Positions 17,429 to 25,365 of a stretch of DNA of 64,000 nucleotides are shown here, in pieces. Numbering within the stretch: the first letter of the stretch is position 1; every line of letters starts with the position of its first letter. Under the pieces are notes generated by a model. The model was not told where the DNA came from. It worked only from the letters and a program-made list of their open reading frames with translations, and ran no database searches. The position numbers were made by a program, and so were the translations under genes. Source of the stretch: Janthinobacterium lividum (GTDB taxonomy: Bacteria; Pseudomonadota; Gammaproteobacteria; Burkholderiales; Burkholderiaceae_D); assembly GCF_011601275.1 (NCBI RefSeq), contig NZ_JAAOLY010000009.1, forward strand, positions 124,001 to 188,000, given 5' to 3'.

Positions 17429-19579
17429 TTGATACTCGTTTCAAAGTCCAACTTGCATTTCAGGAAACTTCACCGCCGTACGCGCGCAATGGCCGGCCGC
17501 TGGCTGACGGGCATGCACGCCTATACCGATACCCTGGCGCAGCGCCGTCCCTTGTGGATGGTCAGCCTGGCCATCGACGAAACGAATCTGTCCGAGGGAC
17601 TGCGGGCCGCCTGCGCCTCGAGCGCCATGCTGCTGCTGGGCCTGCTGTTCGACCACCCCGATTTTTCCTGGGCCGCCATCGGCGCTTTCTGGACCTGCCT
17701 GGCCGACGCGGCCGGCACGCGGCGCATGCGTTTCGTCTCGATGCTGGGCTTCGGCTTGCTGTCCACCGTGGCAGGCGGCTTGACGGCGCTGGCGGCCGGC
17801 CATGGCGTGGCCGCTGCCGCCGTCGCCGTGCTGGTGTTTTCCTGGGCTGGCGCGCTGGCGCGCATCTGGGGCGCGGCCACCGCGCAAGTGGCCATTTTGG
17901 CGGCCACGGCCTGCGTGGTGATGGTCACGCATCCCTTGGAATCGATGACGCAGACGGCGCCTTTCCTGGGCCTGTACATGTTCGGCTGCCTGTTTGCCAC
18001 CGTGCTCAGTTTTACGGTCTGGCGCATCCACCCGTTCAGCCCTGCCAGGCGCGCCATCCGCGCCGCGTATTCGCGCCTGGCCGGCATTGCGCGCGACAAT
18101 GCGCGTTTTTTGCAACACGATGGGATGCCGGCCGATGTTGCCGCGCATGGCGCCAGCTACCGTTCGCAGGCGCGCGCCGCGCTGGAAGCGGCGCGCGTGG
18201 CGCTGGCGGCCGTGCCGCCCGCCCGCGCGGGGCGCAGCGCCCTGTATGACAACCTGCTGCTGGCGCTCAGCGACGCCGAGCGCATCTTCGCTTACCTGAT
18301 CGCCGTCACGCATACGTGCGAGCGCGAGCAACAGCGCCTGCGCCAGGACCCGCGCGCGCGGCGCAGCCTGGAAGTGATGGCCGTGCTGCTGCGCCGCCTG
18401 GGGCAAGCCGTGCAGCGCCAGCCGGAAACGCCGCCGCTGGCATTGCAGCGCCGCCTGGCCGCCTGCGGACGGCGCCTGGAAGCGGCGCTGGGCGCCTTGC
18501 TGCCCTTGCGATTGAACGTGGACTTCATGGAACTGGGCTTGCCGCGCGCGACGCAGCTGCCGTGGCGCGAGGCGGCTTTCCTGGCGCTGGGGCAGGCGTG
18601 GCAAACGGCGAAGGTCAATGCCACGCCGCAGTCGCTGAGCTGGCGCCACGCGGCGCGCGTGTCGCTGGCGACGACGGCCGGCTTCCTGCTGGTCGAGGCC
18701 TTGCATATTCCCTTCGGCTACTGGGCCACCATGGCGACATTATTGATACTGCAGCCATCCGTGTCGACCACCTGGCCGCGCGGCATCGAGCGCGTCGCGG
18801 GCAGCGTGCTGGGCGCCGTGCTGGCCGTGCTGATCGGCTTGGCCGTCCATACCCCGCTGGCGATCTCGCTGGTGGTGTTTCCCCTGATCGTCGCCACCAT
18901 GGCCTTGCGCCGTGTCAGCTACAGCCTGCACGTGCTGTTCATGACGCCCGCCTTCGTACTGGTGGCCGACTATGCTGCGCCGGCCAGCGAGATGGTGTAT
19001 GCGGTAAGCCGTCTGGGCAACAATGTGCTGGGCTGCGTGCTGGCTCTGCTGGCCACGTTTTTCCTGTGGCCCGACCGCGAGGCGGACGACCTCGATCAGC
19101 GCCTGGCGAAAGCCGTGTCGGCCAACCTGAAATACCTGCTGGCCGTGCTGGCGGCGGGTGGACGGTGGGATAGCGCCATTGCGCGCCTGCGCCGCGAGGC
19201 GGGGCTGGCCAGCAATAATGCGGAACAAGTGCTGCAACGCCTGCGCATCGAGCGCCGCCTGGACCGCAGCAGCGGCGTGGGCCTGGCGGCCCTGCGCACC
19301 TTGCCGCTGCTGCGCCGCGTGGCAGGCAGCACGGCGCGCATCAGTTTGAGCCCGCAGGCCGAGCCGGCGCCGCCCGCATTGCAGCGGTGGATTGCCGCCG
19401 TCAGCGGGGAAATCGATGCGTTGCTGCGCGGTGAAGCCGATACCGCTGCGCCCGGTCCTTGCGCGGCAGAAGGCTTGACGGCCCTGCAAGCCGATGCGGT
19501 GGCCCAGGTGCAGCTGCTGCGCGGCTTGCTGCGCGAACATGTGCAGGCGATGGATAACGCGGTGACGTCCTCGCGTTGA
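17429..19579 (+). CDS. FUSC/YccS-type inner membrane protein, putative aromatic-acid efflux component
   Basis: A ~700-residue protein with two hydrophobic blocks of about six helices each (roughly residues 45-180 and 420-560), each followed by a soluble helical region, the layout of the FUSC/YccS/AaeB-like family. Members export aromatic acids or other weak acids, often with a membrane-fusion partner, but none is adjacent here. The N-terminus is uncertain: the longest frame starts with TTG at 17429, while ATG at 17489 (MAGRWLTGM) is also possible and neither has a clear ribosome site. Transcribed alone, between two terminators. Confidence 0.8.
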   Translation: MILVSKSNLHFRKLHRRTRAMAGRWLTGMHAYTDTLAQRRPLWMVSLAIDETNLSEGLRAACASSAMLLLGLLFDHPDFSWAAIGAFWTCLADAAGTRRMRFVSMLGFGLLSTVAGGLTALAAGHGVAAAAVAVLVFSWAGALARIWGAATAQVAILAATACVVMVTHPLESMTQTAPFLGLYMFGCLFATVLSFTVWRIHPFSPARRAIRAAYSRLAGIARDNARFLQHDGMPADVAAHGASYRSQARAALEAARVALAAVPPARAGRSALYDNLLLALSDAERIFAYLIAVTHTCEREQQRLRQDPRARRSLEVMAVLLRRLGQAVQRQPETPPLALQRRLAACGRRLEAALGALLPLRLNVDFMELGLPRATQLPWREAAFLALGQAWQTAKVNATPQSLSWRHAARVSLATTAGFLLVEALHIPFGYWATMATLLILQPSVSTTWPRGIERVAGSVLGAVLAVLIGLAVHTPLAISLVVFPLIVATMALRRVSYSLHVLFMTPAFVLVADYAAPASEMVYAVSRLGNNVLGCVLALLATFFLWPDREADDLDQRLAKAVSANLKYLLAVLAAGGRWDSAIARLRREAGLASNNAEQVLQRLRIERRLDRSSGVGLAALRTLPLLRRVAGSTARISLSPQAEPAPPALQRWIAAVSGEIDALLRGEADTAAPGPCAAEGLTALQADAVAQVQLLRGLLREHVQAMDNAVTSSR

Positions 19580-19592
19580 AGCGTAGCCGCTC

Positions 19593-19620
19593 GGCCGGCT
19601 GCGCCCGCAACCGGCCTTTT
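19593..19620 (+). terminator. Terminator of the FUSC gene
   Basis: GGCCGG-TGCG pairs with CGCA-CCGGCC (19593-19616, single-base bulges, 2-nt loop) and is followed by TTTT. Confidence 0.7.
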
Positions 19621-19629
19621 CCTGCTTGC

Positions 19630-19659
19630 GGCGCCAATATTGTATAGACGTTTGGCGCC
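19630..19659. repeat. Perfect 8-bp inverted repeat upstream of the glutaredoxin unit
   Basis: GGCGCCAA (19630-19637) and TTGGCGCC (19652-19659) flank a 14-nt AT-rich spacer. It is about 80 bp upstream of the promoter at 19738. It may be an operator or just a hairpin; no T run follows. Confidence 0.5.
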
Positions 19660-19737
19660 TGCCAATCTCTCCAAATTCCACATTTCATGGGCTTCCCCGA
19701 TATATTTTCCAAACTGGAAATTTATCGAAAGGAAATG

Positions 19738-19766
19738 TTGACTCTAAAATAATCGCGCTCTATATT
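19738..19766 (+). promoter_or_regulatory. Strong sigma70-type promoter for the glutaredoxin/six-cysteine unit
   Basis: TTGACT (19738-19743) and TATATT (19761-19766) are spaced 17 bp; each matches 5 of 6 consensus bases. The predicted leader of ~125 nt holds a small hairpin (TTGTAG / CTACAA, 19772-19793). The ~320 bp from 19580 to 19900 otherwise contain only the terminator and inverted repeat listed here and one doubtful 38-codon frame (19804-19920). Confidence 0.75.
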
Positions 19767-19900
19767 CGTTTTTGTAGGATGTAAATTCTACAAGGTAATA
19801 AGCATGCAAGCGCAAGTGGCATTCTTTTTCCACGTCAATCGAAGGGTGGGAAATGTTTTAAAAGATCGTACTTTTCCTGTAACGACGTCAAGGTGGCTTC

Positions 19901-20281
19901 ATGATGCAAAAGAAAATTAAAACCATCGCCATGTATGGCTTGATCCTGGCCGCCGGCCTGGGCAGCGGTTATGGCCTGTCCTTGTTGCCCGGCTTGCTCA
20001 AGTCGAATTACACCGAGGGTAATTACGCCGCGTATTTCCCGAATGCCCAGGCGAAAGTGGTGCTGTACGGCACGGACTGGTGCGGCTATTGCGCCAAGAC
20101 GCGTGCCTACTTCAAGGAAAACAAGATCGAATTCGTCGATCTCGATATCGAAAAATCCCCGGAAGCGAAAAAAGCCCATGAGGCACTGGGCGGCGGCGGC
20201 GTGCCCGTGGTGTTGATCGGCAACCGCAAGATCCAGGGTTTCAATGCGGACGCGCTGGAAGCGGCGCTGAAGAAAATCTGA
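19901..20281 (+). CDS. Membrane-anchored glutaredoxin-like protein
   Basis: A 126-residue protein with an N-terminal membrane anchor (YGLILAAGLGSGYGLSLL) followed by a glutaredoxin/thioredoxin fold from about residue 50: KVVLYGTDWCGYCAKTRAYF holds the CxxC active site (CGYC), with the cis-proline in GGGGVPVVLIG. The anchor topology suggests the redox domain faces the periplasm. AAGGTGG lies 5-11 nt before the tandem ATGs. It is the first gene of a short unit with two tiny exported cysteine-rich proteins, which invites the inference that it acts on their disulfides. Confidence 0.85.
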   Translation: MMQKKIKTIAMYGLILAAGLGSGYGLSLLPGLLKSNYTEGNYAAYFPNAQAKVVLYGTDWCGYCAKTRAYFKENKIEFVDLDIEKSPEAKKAHEALGGGGVPVVLIGNRKIQGFNADALEAALKKI

Positions 20282-20312
20282 CGTTCCCACTTGTTAACTT
20301 GAAAGGCTGACC

Positions 20313-20504
20313 ATGTTCAAAAAAATTGCTGTTTTTCTGTTTGCCGCAGGCGCTGCGCTGTCCTTCAGCGTCCATGCAGGTGGGCCTGACTGCACCTTTG
20401 TGTGCGAACGCAATCTGCTCGATTGCGTGGAATTCGGCCAGCCGGCCTGCATGGAAAATTATCAGGCTTGTCAGAAAGAGTGCCTGCGGCCGCCCCGTAA
20501 TTGA
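20313..20504 (+). CDS. Small exported six-cysteine protein 1
   Basis: A 63-residue protein starting MFKKIAVFLFAAGAALSF, with a signal peptide cleaved probably at VHA. The mature ~40 residues contain six cysteines with mirror-like spacing C-x3-C-x6-C-x7-C-x6-C-x3-C, in which the outer pairs form a twin CX3C. GAAAGG stands 6-7 nt before the ATG. Its neighbour 91 nt downstream is a paralogue. No family is recognised. The cysteine pattern would suit a disulfide-stapled helical hairpin. Confidence 0.75.
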   Translation: MFKKIAVFLFAAGAALSFSVHAGGPDCTFVCERNLLDCVEFGQPACMENYQACQKECLRPPRN

Positions 20505-20595
20505 CGCGCGGAGGCAATGCCAGCTTATGGATGGTGCGTAAGGGACGGCGCGCCGTGGATGTCAGTGATCGTCTGTCAATTCAACAGGAGTGCTT

Positions 20596-20784
20596 ATGTT
20601 CAAAAAACTGGGTTTCTTTTTGTTTGCCATGGGCGTCAGCGCCTCGTATGCCATGGCCAGCAATACCGCCGACATTTCGGAATGCCAATCCGAGTGCTAT
20701 ATGGCGCTCGATGCCTGCGTCATGGAGTTCAGTGTCCCCTCATGCGTGCGCGCGAATAAAGCCTGTCTTCAGGCCTGCGGCTAA
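20596..20784 (+). CDS. Small exported six-cysteine protein 2
   Basis: A 62-residue paralogue of the preceding gene, starting MFKKLGFFLFAMGVSASY with signal-peptide cleavage near AMA. Its cysteines follow C-x3-C-x6-C-x8-C-x6-C-x3-C, one residue longer in the middle than the paralogue, and the protein ends just after the last cysteine. ACAGGAG ends 5 nt before the ATG; an upstream GTG in frame overlaps that ribosome site and was rejected. A strong terminator follows 26 nt later. Confidence 0.75.
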   Translation: MFKKLGFFLFAMGVSASYAMASNTADISECQSECYMALDACVMEFSVPSCVRANKACLQACG

Positions 20785-20810
20785 GTAACAGCCTGCCAGC
20801 TGGATAAAGC

Positions 20811-20844
20811 ACGGCGATGCTGTTTGACAGGCATCGCCGTTTTT
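20811..20844 (+). terminator. Terminator of the glutaredoxin/six-cysteine unit
   Basis: ACGGCGATGC (20811-20820) pairs perfectly with GCATCGCCGT (20831-20840) over a 10-nt loop, followed by a T run to 20844. It lies 4 bp from the stop of the converging adenosyltransferase gene. Confidence 0.92.
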
Positions 20845-20847
20845 ATG

Positions 20848-21402
20848 TCATCCGCGCGTGCGGTCATGCCGCCACAGCACGTCGCTGCCGCCGGCAAAGC
20901 GGTTGAGCACGCGCGACAGCACGAACAGCAGGTCCGACAGGCGGTTCACGTACTGGCGTGGATGTTCGTGGATGGTTTCCGCATTGGCCAGCGCGACGAT
21001 GCTGCGCTCGGCGCGGCGGCAGACGGTGCGGCACACGTGGGCCAGCGAGGCGCCGCGCGAACCGGCCGGCAGGATGAATTCACTCAGCGCCGGCAAGTCC
21101 GCATTGTATTTCGCCAGCAGCTCATCGAGGCGCAGCACGTGCTCTTCCTTGATCAGCTGGTAGCCGGGGATGCAGATTTCTCCGCCCAGGTCGAACAGGT
21201 CGTGCTGGATGGCCACCAGCTCGTCGCGCAAGGCGTCGGGCATGGCTTCGCACAGCAGCAAGCCGATATTGGAATTGAGTTCGTCCACGTCGCCCATGGC
21301 GTGGATGCGGGCGCTGTCCTTGCTGGTGCGGCTGCCGTCGCCCAGGCCGGTGCTGCCATTGTCGCCCGTGCGCGTGGCGATTTTCGAAAGTCGGTTGCCC
21401 AT
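20848..21402 (-). CDS. Cob(I)yrinic acid a,c-diamide adenosyltransferase (PduO type)
   Basis: A 184-residue PduO-type ATP:corrinoid adenosyltransferase that makes adenosylcobalamin. The N-terminal ATP-binding block TRTGDNGSTGLGDGSR, the central GDVDELNSNIGL and the C-terminal RRAERSIVAL/YVNRLSDLLFVLSR signatures are all present. AGGAT lies 6 nt before the ATG of MGNRLSKIATRTGD; a longer frame lacks both a ribosome site and similarity. It is monocistronic, divergent from glcD. Confidence 0.92.
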   Translation of the reverse strand: MGNRLSKIATRTGDNGSTGLGDGSRTSKDSARIHAMGDVDELNSNIGLLLCEAMPDALRDELVAIQHDLFDLGGEICIPGYQLIKEEHVLRLDELLAKYNADLPALSEFILPAGSRGASLAHVCRTVCRRAERSIVALANAETIHEHPRQYVNRLSDLLFVLSRVLNRFAGGSDVLWRHDRTRG

Positions 21403-21554
21403 GATGCTGATCCTGTAAAGAAGAATGGGGGCAGCATACGACACTGCGCGCCGCCTGGCCCCGGATTTGCGGGCAAATCGGACAAAAAATGCGGTGCGCG
21501 CCACTTTTGTGCTTACAATCGTTGCACGCCCATGCCAATTTCCCCCCCCATCTT

Positions 21555-23045
21555 ATGCTCAATACCGCTCCTGAACCCGGATTGACCGCCGCGCGCCAGC
21601 AAGCCGTCGTCGCGGCCCTGCTGGCCGTGCTGCCAGCACGTTGCGTGCTGTCCGACGCGGAAGACACGCGCCCGTACGAATGCGATGGCCTGGCCGCCTA
21701 CCGCCAGCTGCCGATGGTGGTCACCTTGCCGGACACGGAAGAACAGGTCATCGCCATCCTCGGCGTCTGCCGCGAACTTGGCGTGCCGATCGTGCCGCGC
21801 GGCGCCGGCACGGGCTTGTCGGGCGGCGCCTTGCCGATCGCCGACGGCGTGGTGTTGTCGACGGCGCGTTTGAACCGCATCGTGCGCCTCGATGCGTACG
21901 CGCGCACGGCCGTGGTGCAGCCGGGCGTGCGCAATCTGGCCATTTCCGAAGCGGCCGCGCAATATGCCTTGTATTACGCGCCCGACCCGTCTTCGCAGAT
22001 CGCCTGCAGCATCGGCGGCAACGTGGCGGAAAACTCGGGCGGCGTGCATTGCCTCAAATACGGGCTGACCGTGCACAATGTGCTGCGCGTGCGCGTCGTC
22101 ACCATCGATGGCGACGTGCTGGAGCTGGGCGGCGAATGCCTCGATTCTCCGGGCCTGGACCTGCTGGCCGTCTTCATCGGTTCCGAAGGCATGCTGGGCA
22201 TTGTCACGGAAGTGACCGTAAAACTGATACCGAAACCGGCCACGGCGCGTGTCATCATGGCCTCGTTCGGCGACGTCGTCACGGGCGGCAATGCCGTGGC
22301 CAACGTGATCGCCGCCGGCATCATCCCGGCTGGCCTGGAAATGATGGACCAGACGTCGTCGCGCATGGTCGAACCGTTCGTCAAGGCCGGCTACGACATC
22401 GACGCGGCCGCCATTTTGCTGTGCGAGGCCGATGGCACGCACGAGGAAGTGGAAGAGGAAATCGCCCGCATGACGGCCGTGCTGGAAGGGGCGGGCGCCA
22501 GTGCGATTGCCGTCTCGCAGTCGGAAGCGGAGCGCATGAAATTCTGGTCCGGCCGCAAGAACGCCTTTCCCGCCGCCGGGCGCATCTCGCCCGATTACTA
22601 CTGCATGGACGGCACCATCCCGCGAAAAAAACTGGCGGAAGTGCTGACGGGTATCGCCGCCATGGAAACGACGCATGGCTTGCGCTGCGCGAACGTGTTC
22701 CACGCGGGCGACGGCAATCTGCATCCCTTGATCCTGTTCGACGCCAACATGCCCGGCGAATTCGAGCGCGCCGAAGCGTTTGGCGCCGACATCCTGGCCC
22801 TGTGCGTGGCCGTGGGCGGCACCATCACGGGCGAACATGGCGTGGGCATGGAAAAGATCAATTCCATGTGCGTGCAATTTACGCGCGCCGAACTCGATGC
22901 CTTCTTTGCCGTCAAGCGCGCCTTCGATCCCCACACCTTGCTGAACCCGGACAAGGCGATTCCCACCTTGAACCGCTGCGCCGAATTCGGCAAGATGCAT
23001 GTGACGGCGGGGCGTTTGCCGTTCGCCAACCTGCCCCGTTTTTAA
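21555..23045 (+). CDS. glcD: Glycolate oxidase subunit GlcD (FAD-linked oxidase)
   Basis: A 496-residue FAD-dependent (S)-2-hydroxyacid dehydrogenase. The PCMH-type FAD domain is at ~50-230 (PIVPRGAGTGLSGGALP; later GGNVAENSGGVHCLKYG) and the C-terminal FAD-oxidase domain ends with GEHGVGMEKI. With GlcE and GlcF it oxidises glycolate to glyoxylate at the membrane. The start MLNTAPEPGLTAARQ was taken instead of a frame beginning inside the divergent promoter region. It is the first gene of glcDEF. Confidence 0.93.
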   Translation: MLNTAPEPGLTAARQQAVVAALLAVLPARCVLSDAEDTRPYECDGLAAYRQLPMVVTLPDTEEQVIAILGVCRELGVPIVPRGAGTGLSGGALPIADGVVLSTARLNRIVRLDAYARTAVVQPGVRNLAISEAAAQYALYYAPDPSSQIACSIGGNVAENSGGVHCLKYGLTVHNVLRVRVVTIDGDVLELGGECLDSPGLDLLAVFIGSEGMLGIVTEVTVKLIPKPATARVIMASFGDVVTGGNAVANVIAAGIIPAGLEMMDQTSSRMVEPFVKAGYDIDAAAILLCEADGTHEEVEEEIARMTAVLEGAGASAIAVSQSEAERMKFWSGRKNAFPAAGRISPDYYCMDGTIPRKKLAEVLTGIAAMETTHGLRCANVFHAGDGNLHPLILFDANMPGEFERAEAFGADILALCVAVGGTITGEHGVGMEKINSMCVQFTRAELDAFFAVKRAFDPHTLLNPDKAIPTLNRCAEFGKMHVTAGRLPFANLPRF

Positions 23046-23061
23046 TTTTCCGGAGACCCCT

Positions 23062-24132
23062 TTGCAAGCGATAGCGGAACAATTCAGGCAGCAGATCCTG
23101 GCGGCCAGCGCGGCGGGCAGCCCCTTGCGCCTGCGCGGCGGCGGCACGAAGGACTGGTATGGCCAGCAACTGACAGGCGAGGTGCTCGACACGCGCGCCT
23201 ATGCGGGCATCATCGACTATGAACCGACGGAGCTGGTGATCACGGCCCGCTGCGGCACGCCGCTGGCGGAAATCGAGGCGGCGCTGGCCGCGCGCAACCA
23301 GATGCTGGCGTTTGAGCCGCCCCATTTCGGCGCTGGCGCCACGGTAGGCGGCGTCGTCGCCAGTGCGCTGTCCGGCCCGCGCCGCGCCAGCGCGGGGGCC
23401 TTGCGTGATTTCGTGCTGGGCGCCGTGCTGATGGAGGGCCATGGCGAACGCCTGGCCTTCGGCGGGCAAGTGATGAAGAACGTGGCCGGCTACGATGTCT
23501 CGCGCCTGCTGGCGGGCTCCTTGGGCACCCTGGGCCTGATCCTGGAAGTGTCGCTGAAGGTGCTGCCCTTGCCGCTGCGCGAATCGACGTTTCGCGTGGC
23601 CTGCGCGGAAATCGCCGCCTTGCGCATGCTCAATGAATGGGCGGGCAAGCCGCTGCCGATATCGGCCAGCTGCTGGCACGATGGCGTGTTGACGGTGCGC
23701 CTGTCCGGCGCCGAGGCGGCTGTCTCGGCGGCCCTGCAATCATTGAAAGGCGAAGTGCTGGCTGCAGAAGAAGCATCCGCCTTCTGGCTGTCCGTGCGCG
23801 AGCAAACGCACGCATTCTTTGCGGGCGCAGGCAGCCTGTGGCGCTTGTCGCTGCCGCCGCACGCCAGCGCCATGATTTTAAAAGGGCGCCAGCTGATCGA
23901 ATGGGGCGGGGCGCAGCGCTGGCTCAAACTCGACGGTGACGCCGATGCGGCCGGCGCGCACCACATCCGCCAGGCCGTGGCGGCCGCCGGCGGCCATGCC
24001 ACCCTGTTCCGCGGCGGCGACAAGGCCGTGGGCGTGTTCCACCCGCTGGCGCCGGCCGTGGCTACCATCCATCAGCGCCTGCGGCAGGCTTTCGATCCGG
24101 CCGGCGTCTTCAACCCGCACAGAATGTATTGA
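23062..24132 (+). CDS. glcE: Glycolate oxidase subunit GlcE
   Basis: A 356-residue FAD-binding subunit. It is shorter than GlcD but shares the FAD fold (LRLRGGGTKDWYG; FEPPHFGAGATVGGVVASAL; MKNVAGYDVSRLLAGSLGTL). Translation begins at TTG 23062, supported by CGGAGA 6-10 nt upstream and by the N-terminus MQAIAEQFRQQI matching where the family begins. It lies 16 nt after glcD and 6 nt before glcF. The C-terminus DPAGVFNPHRMY is typical. Confidence 0.92.
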   Translation: MQAIAEQFRQQILAASAAGSPLRLRGGGTKDWYGQQLTGEVLDTRAYAGIIDYEPTELVITARCGTPLAEIEAALAARNQMLAFEPPHFGAGATVGGVVASALSGPRRASAGALRDFVLGAVLMEGHGERLAFGGQVMKNVAGYDVSRLLAGSLGTLGLILEVSLKVLPLPLRESTFRVACAEIAALRMLNEWAGKPLPISASCWHDGVLTVRLSGAEAAVSAALQSLKGEVLAAEEASAFWLSVREQTHAFFAGAGSLWRLSLPPHASAMILKGRQLIEWGGAQRWLKLDGDADAAGAHHIRQAVAAAGGHATLFRGGDKAVGVFHPLAPAVATIHQRLRQAFDPAGVFNPHRMY

Positions 24133-24138
24133 GCGCGC

Positions 24139-25365
24139 ATGCAAACCAATCTCGCCGATTTCATCAAGAATACGCCGGCAGGCGACGAAGCCGAAGCCAT
24201 CCTGCGCGCCTGCGTGCATTGCGGCTTTTGCACAGCCACCTGTCCCACCTACCAGTTGCTGGGCGACGAACTCGATGGCCCGCGCGGACGCATCTACCTG
24301 ATCAAGCAAGTGCTCGAAGGCGCGCCCGTCACGGCCAAGACGCAGACGCACCTGGACCGCTGCCTGACCTGCCGCAACTGCGAATCGACCTGTCCGTCCG
24401 GCGTGCAGTACGGGCGCCTGGTCGACATCGGCCGCAATGTCGTCGAACAGCGCGTGCAGCGCCCCTTGCGAGAACGCGCGCTGCGCTTCGCCTTGAAGGA
24501 AGCCTTGCCGCGCCGCTGGCTGTTTACGCCCGTGTACAAGGCGGGACAGGCGCTGCGCCCGCTGCTCTCAAAAAGCTTGCAGGACAAATTGCGCCCGGGC
24601 GCCGCCGCCGGTGCATGGCCCGCGCGCCAGCATGCGCGCAGCATGTTGCTGCTCGACGGCTGCGTGCAGCCGGCCATGTCGCCGAACATCAACGCGGCCA
24701 CGGCGCGCGTGTTTGACGCGCTGGGCGTGCAATTGATCGTCGCCCCGAAGGCCGGCTGCTGCGGCGCGCTGCGCCATCACCTGAATGACCAGGACGCGGC
24801 GCTGGACGACATGCGCCGCAATATCGACGCCTGGTGGCCGTATATCGATAGTGCGGAAGCCATCGTCATGACGGCGTCCGGCTGCGGCGCCACGGTGAAG
24901 GAATATGGCCATTTGCTGGCGCACGATGCGCAGTATGCGGAGAAGGCGCGGCGCATCGCGGCGCTGACGCGCGATCTGTCCGAGATCATGCCGGCGTTTG
25001 AAGCGGAATTGGCGGCGCTGCTGAAAGGGCGCATCGGAAAACGGGTGGCGTATCACCCGCCGTGCACCCTGCAGCATGGCCAGCAGGTGCGCGGCAAGGT
25101 GGAGCAGGTGCTGCGCGCCGTCGGCGTCGACGTGCGCCTGTGCGCGGACAGCCATTTGTGCTGCGGTTCGGCGGGCACGTATTCGATCCTGCAGCCGGCA
25201 CTGTCGCAGCAGCTGCGCGACAACAAGGTGGCGAACCTGGAAGCGTGCGAGCCGGAGATGATCGTGTCGGCCAATATCGGCTGCCTGAGCCACCTGCAGT
25301 CGGGCACGGAGACGCCCGTGCGGCACTGGATAGAGCTGATCGACTCCGCCTTGGCGCCTAAATAG
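24139..25365 (+). CDS. glcF: Glycolate oxidase iron-sulfur subunit GlcF
   Basis: A 408-residue protein with two N-terminal [4Fe-4S] motifs (CVHCGFCTATCP and CLTCRNCESTCP) and two C-terminal CCG domains (CCGALRHH near residue 210; CCGSAGTYS near residue 340). It carries electrons from GlcD/E to the quinone pool. Its last 8 bp overlap the end of the converging GGDEF-EAL gene, so no intrinsic terminator can lie between them. Confidence 0.94.
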   Translation: MQTNLADFIKNTPAGDEAEAILRACVHCGFCTATCPTYQLLGDELDGPRGRIYLIKQVLEGAPVTAKTQTHLDRCLTCRNCESTCPSGVQYGRLVDIGRNVVEQRVQRPLRERALRFALKEALPRRWLFTPVYKAGQALRPLLSKSLQDKLRPGAAAGAWPARQHARSMLLLDGCVQPAMSPNINAATARVFDALGVQLIVAPKAGCCGALRHHLNDQDAALDDMRRNIDAWWPYIDSAEAIVMTASGCGATVKEYGHLLAHDAQYAEKARRIAALTRDLSEIMPAFEAELAALLKGRIGKRVAYHPPCTLQHGQQVRGKVEQVLRAVGVDVRLCADSHLCCGSAGTYSILQPALSQQLRDNKVANLEACEPEMIVSANIGCLSHLQSGTETPVRHWIELIDSALAPK

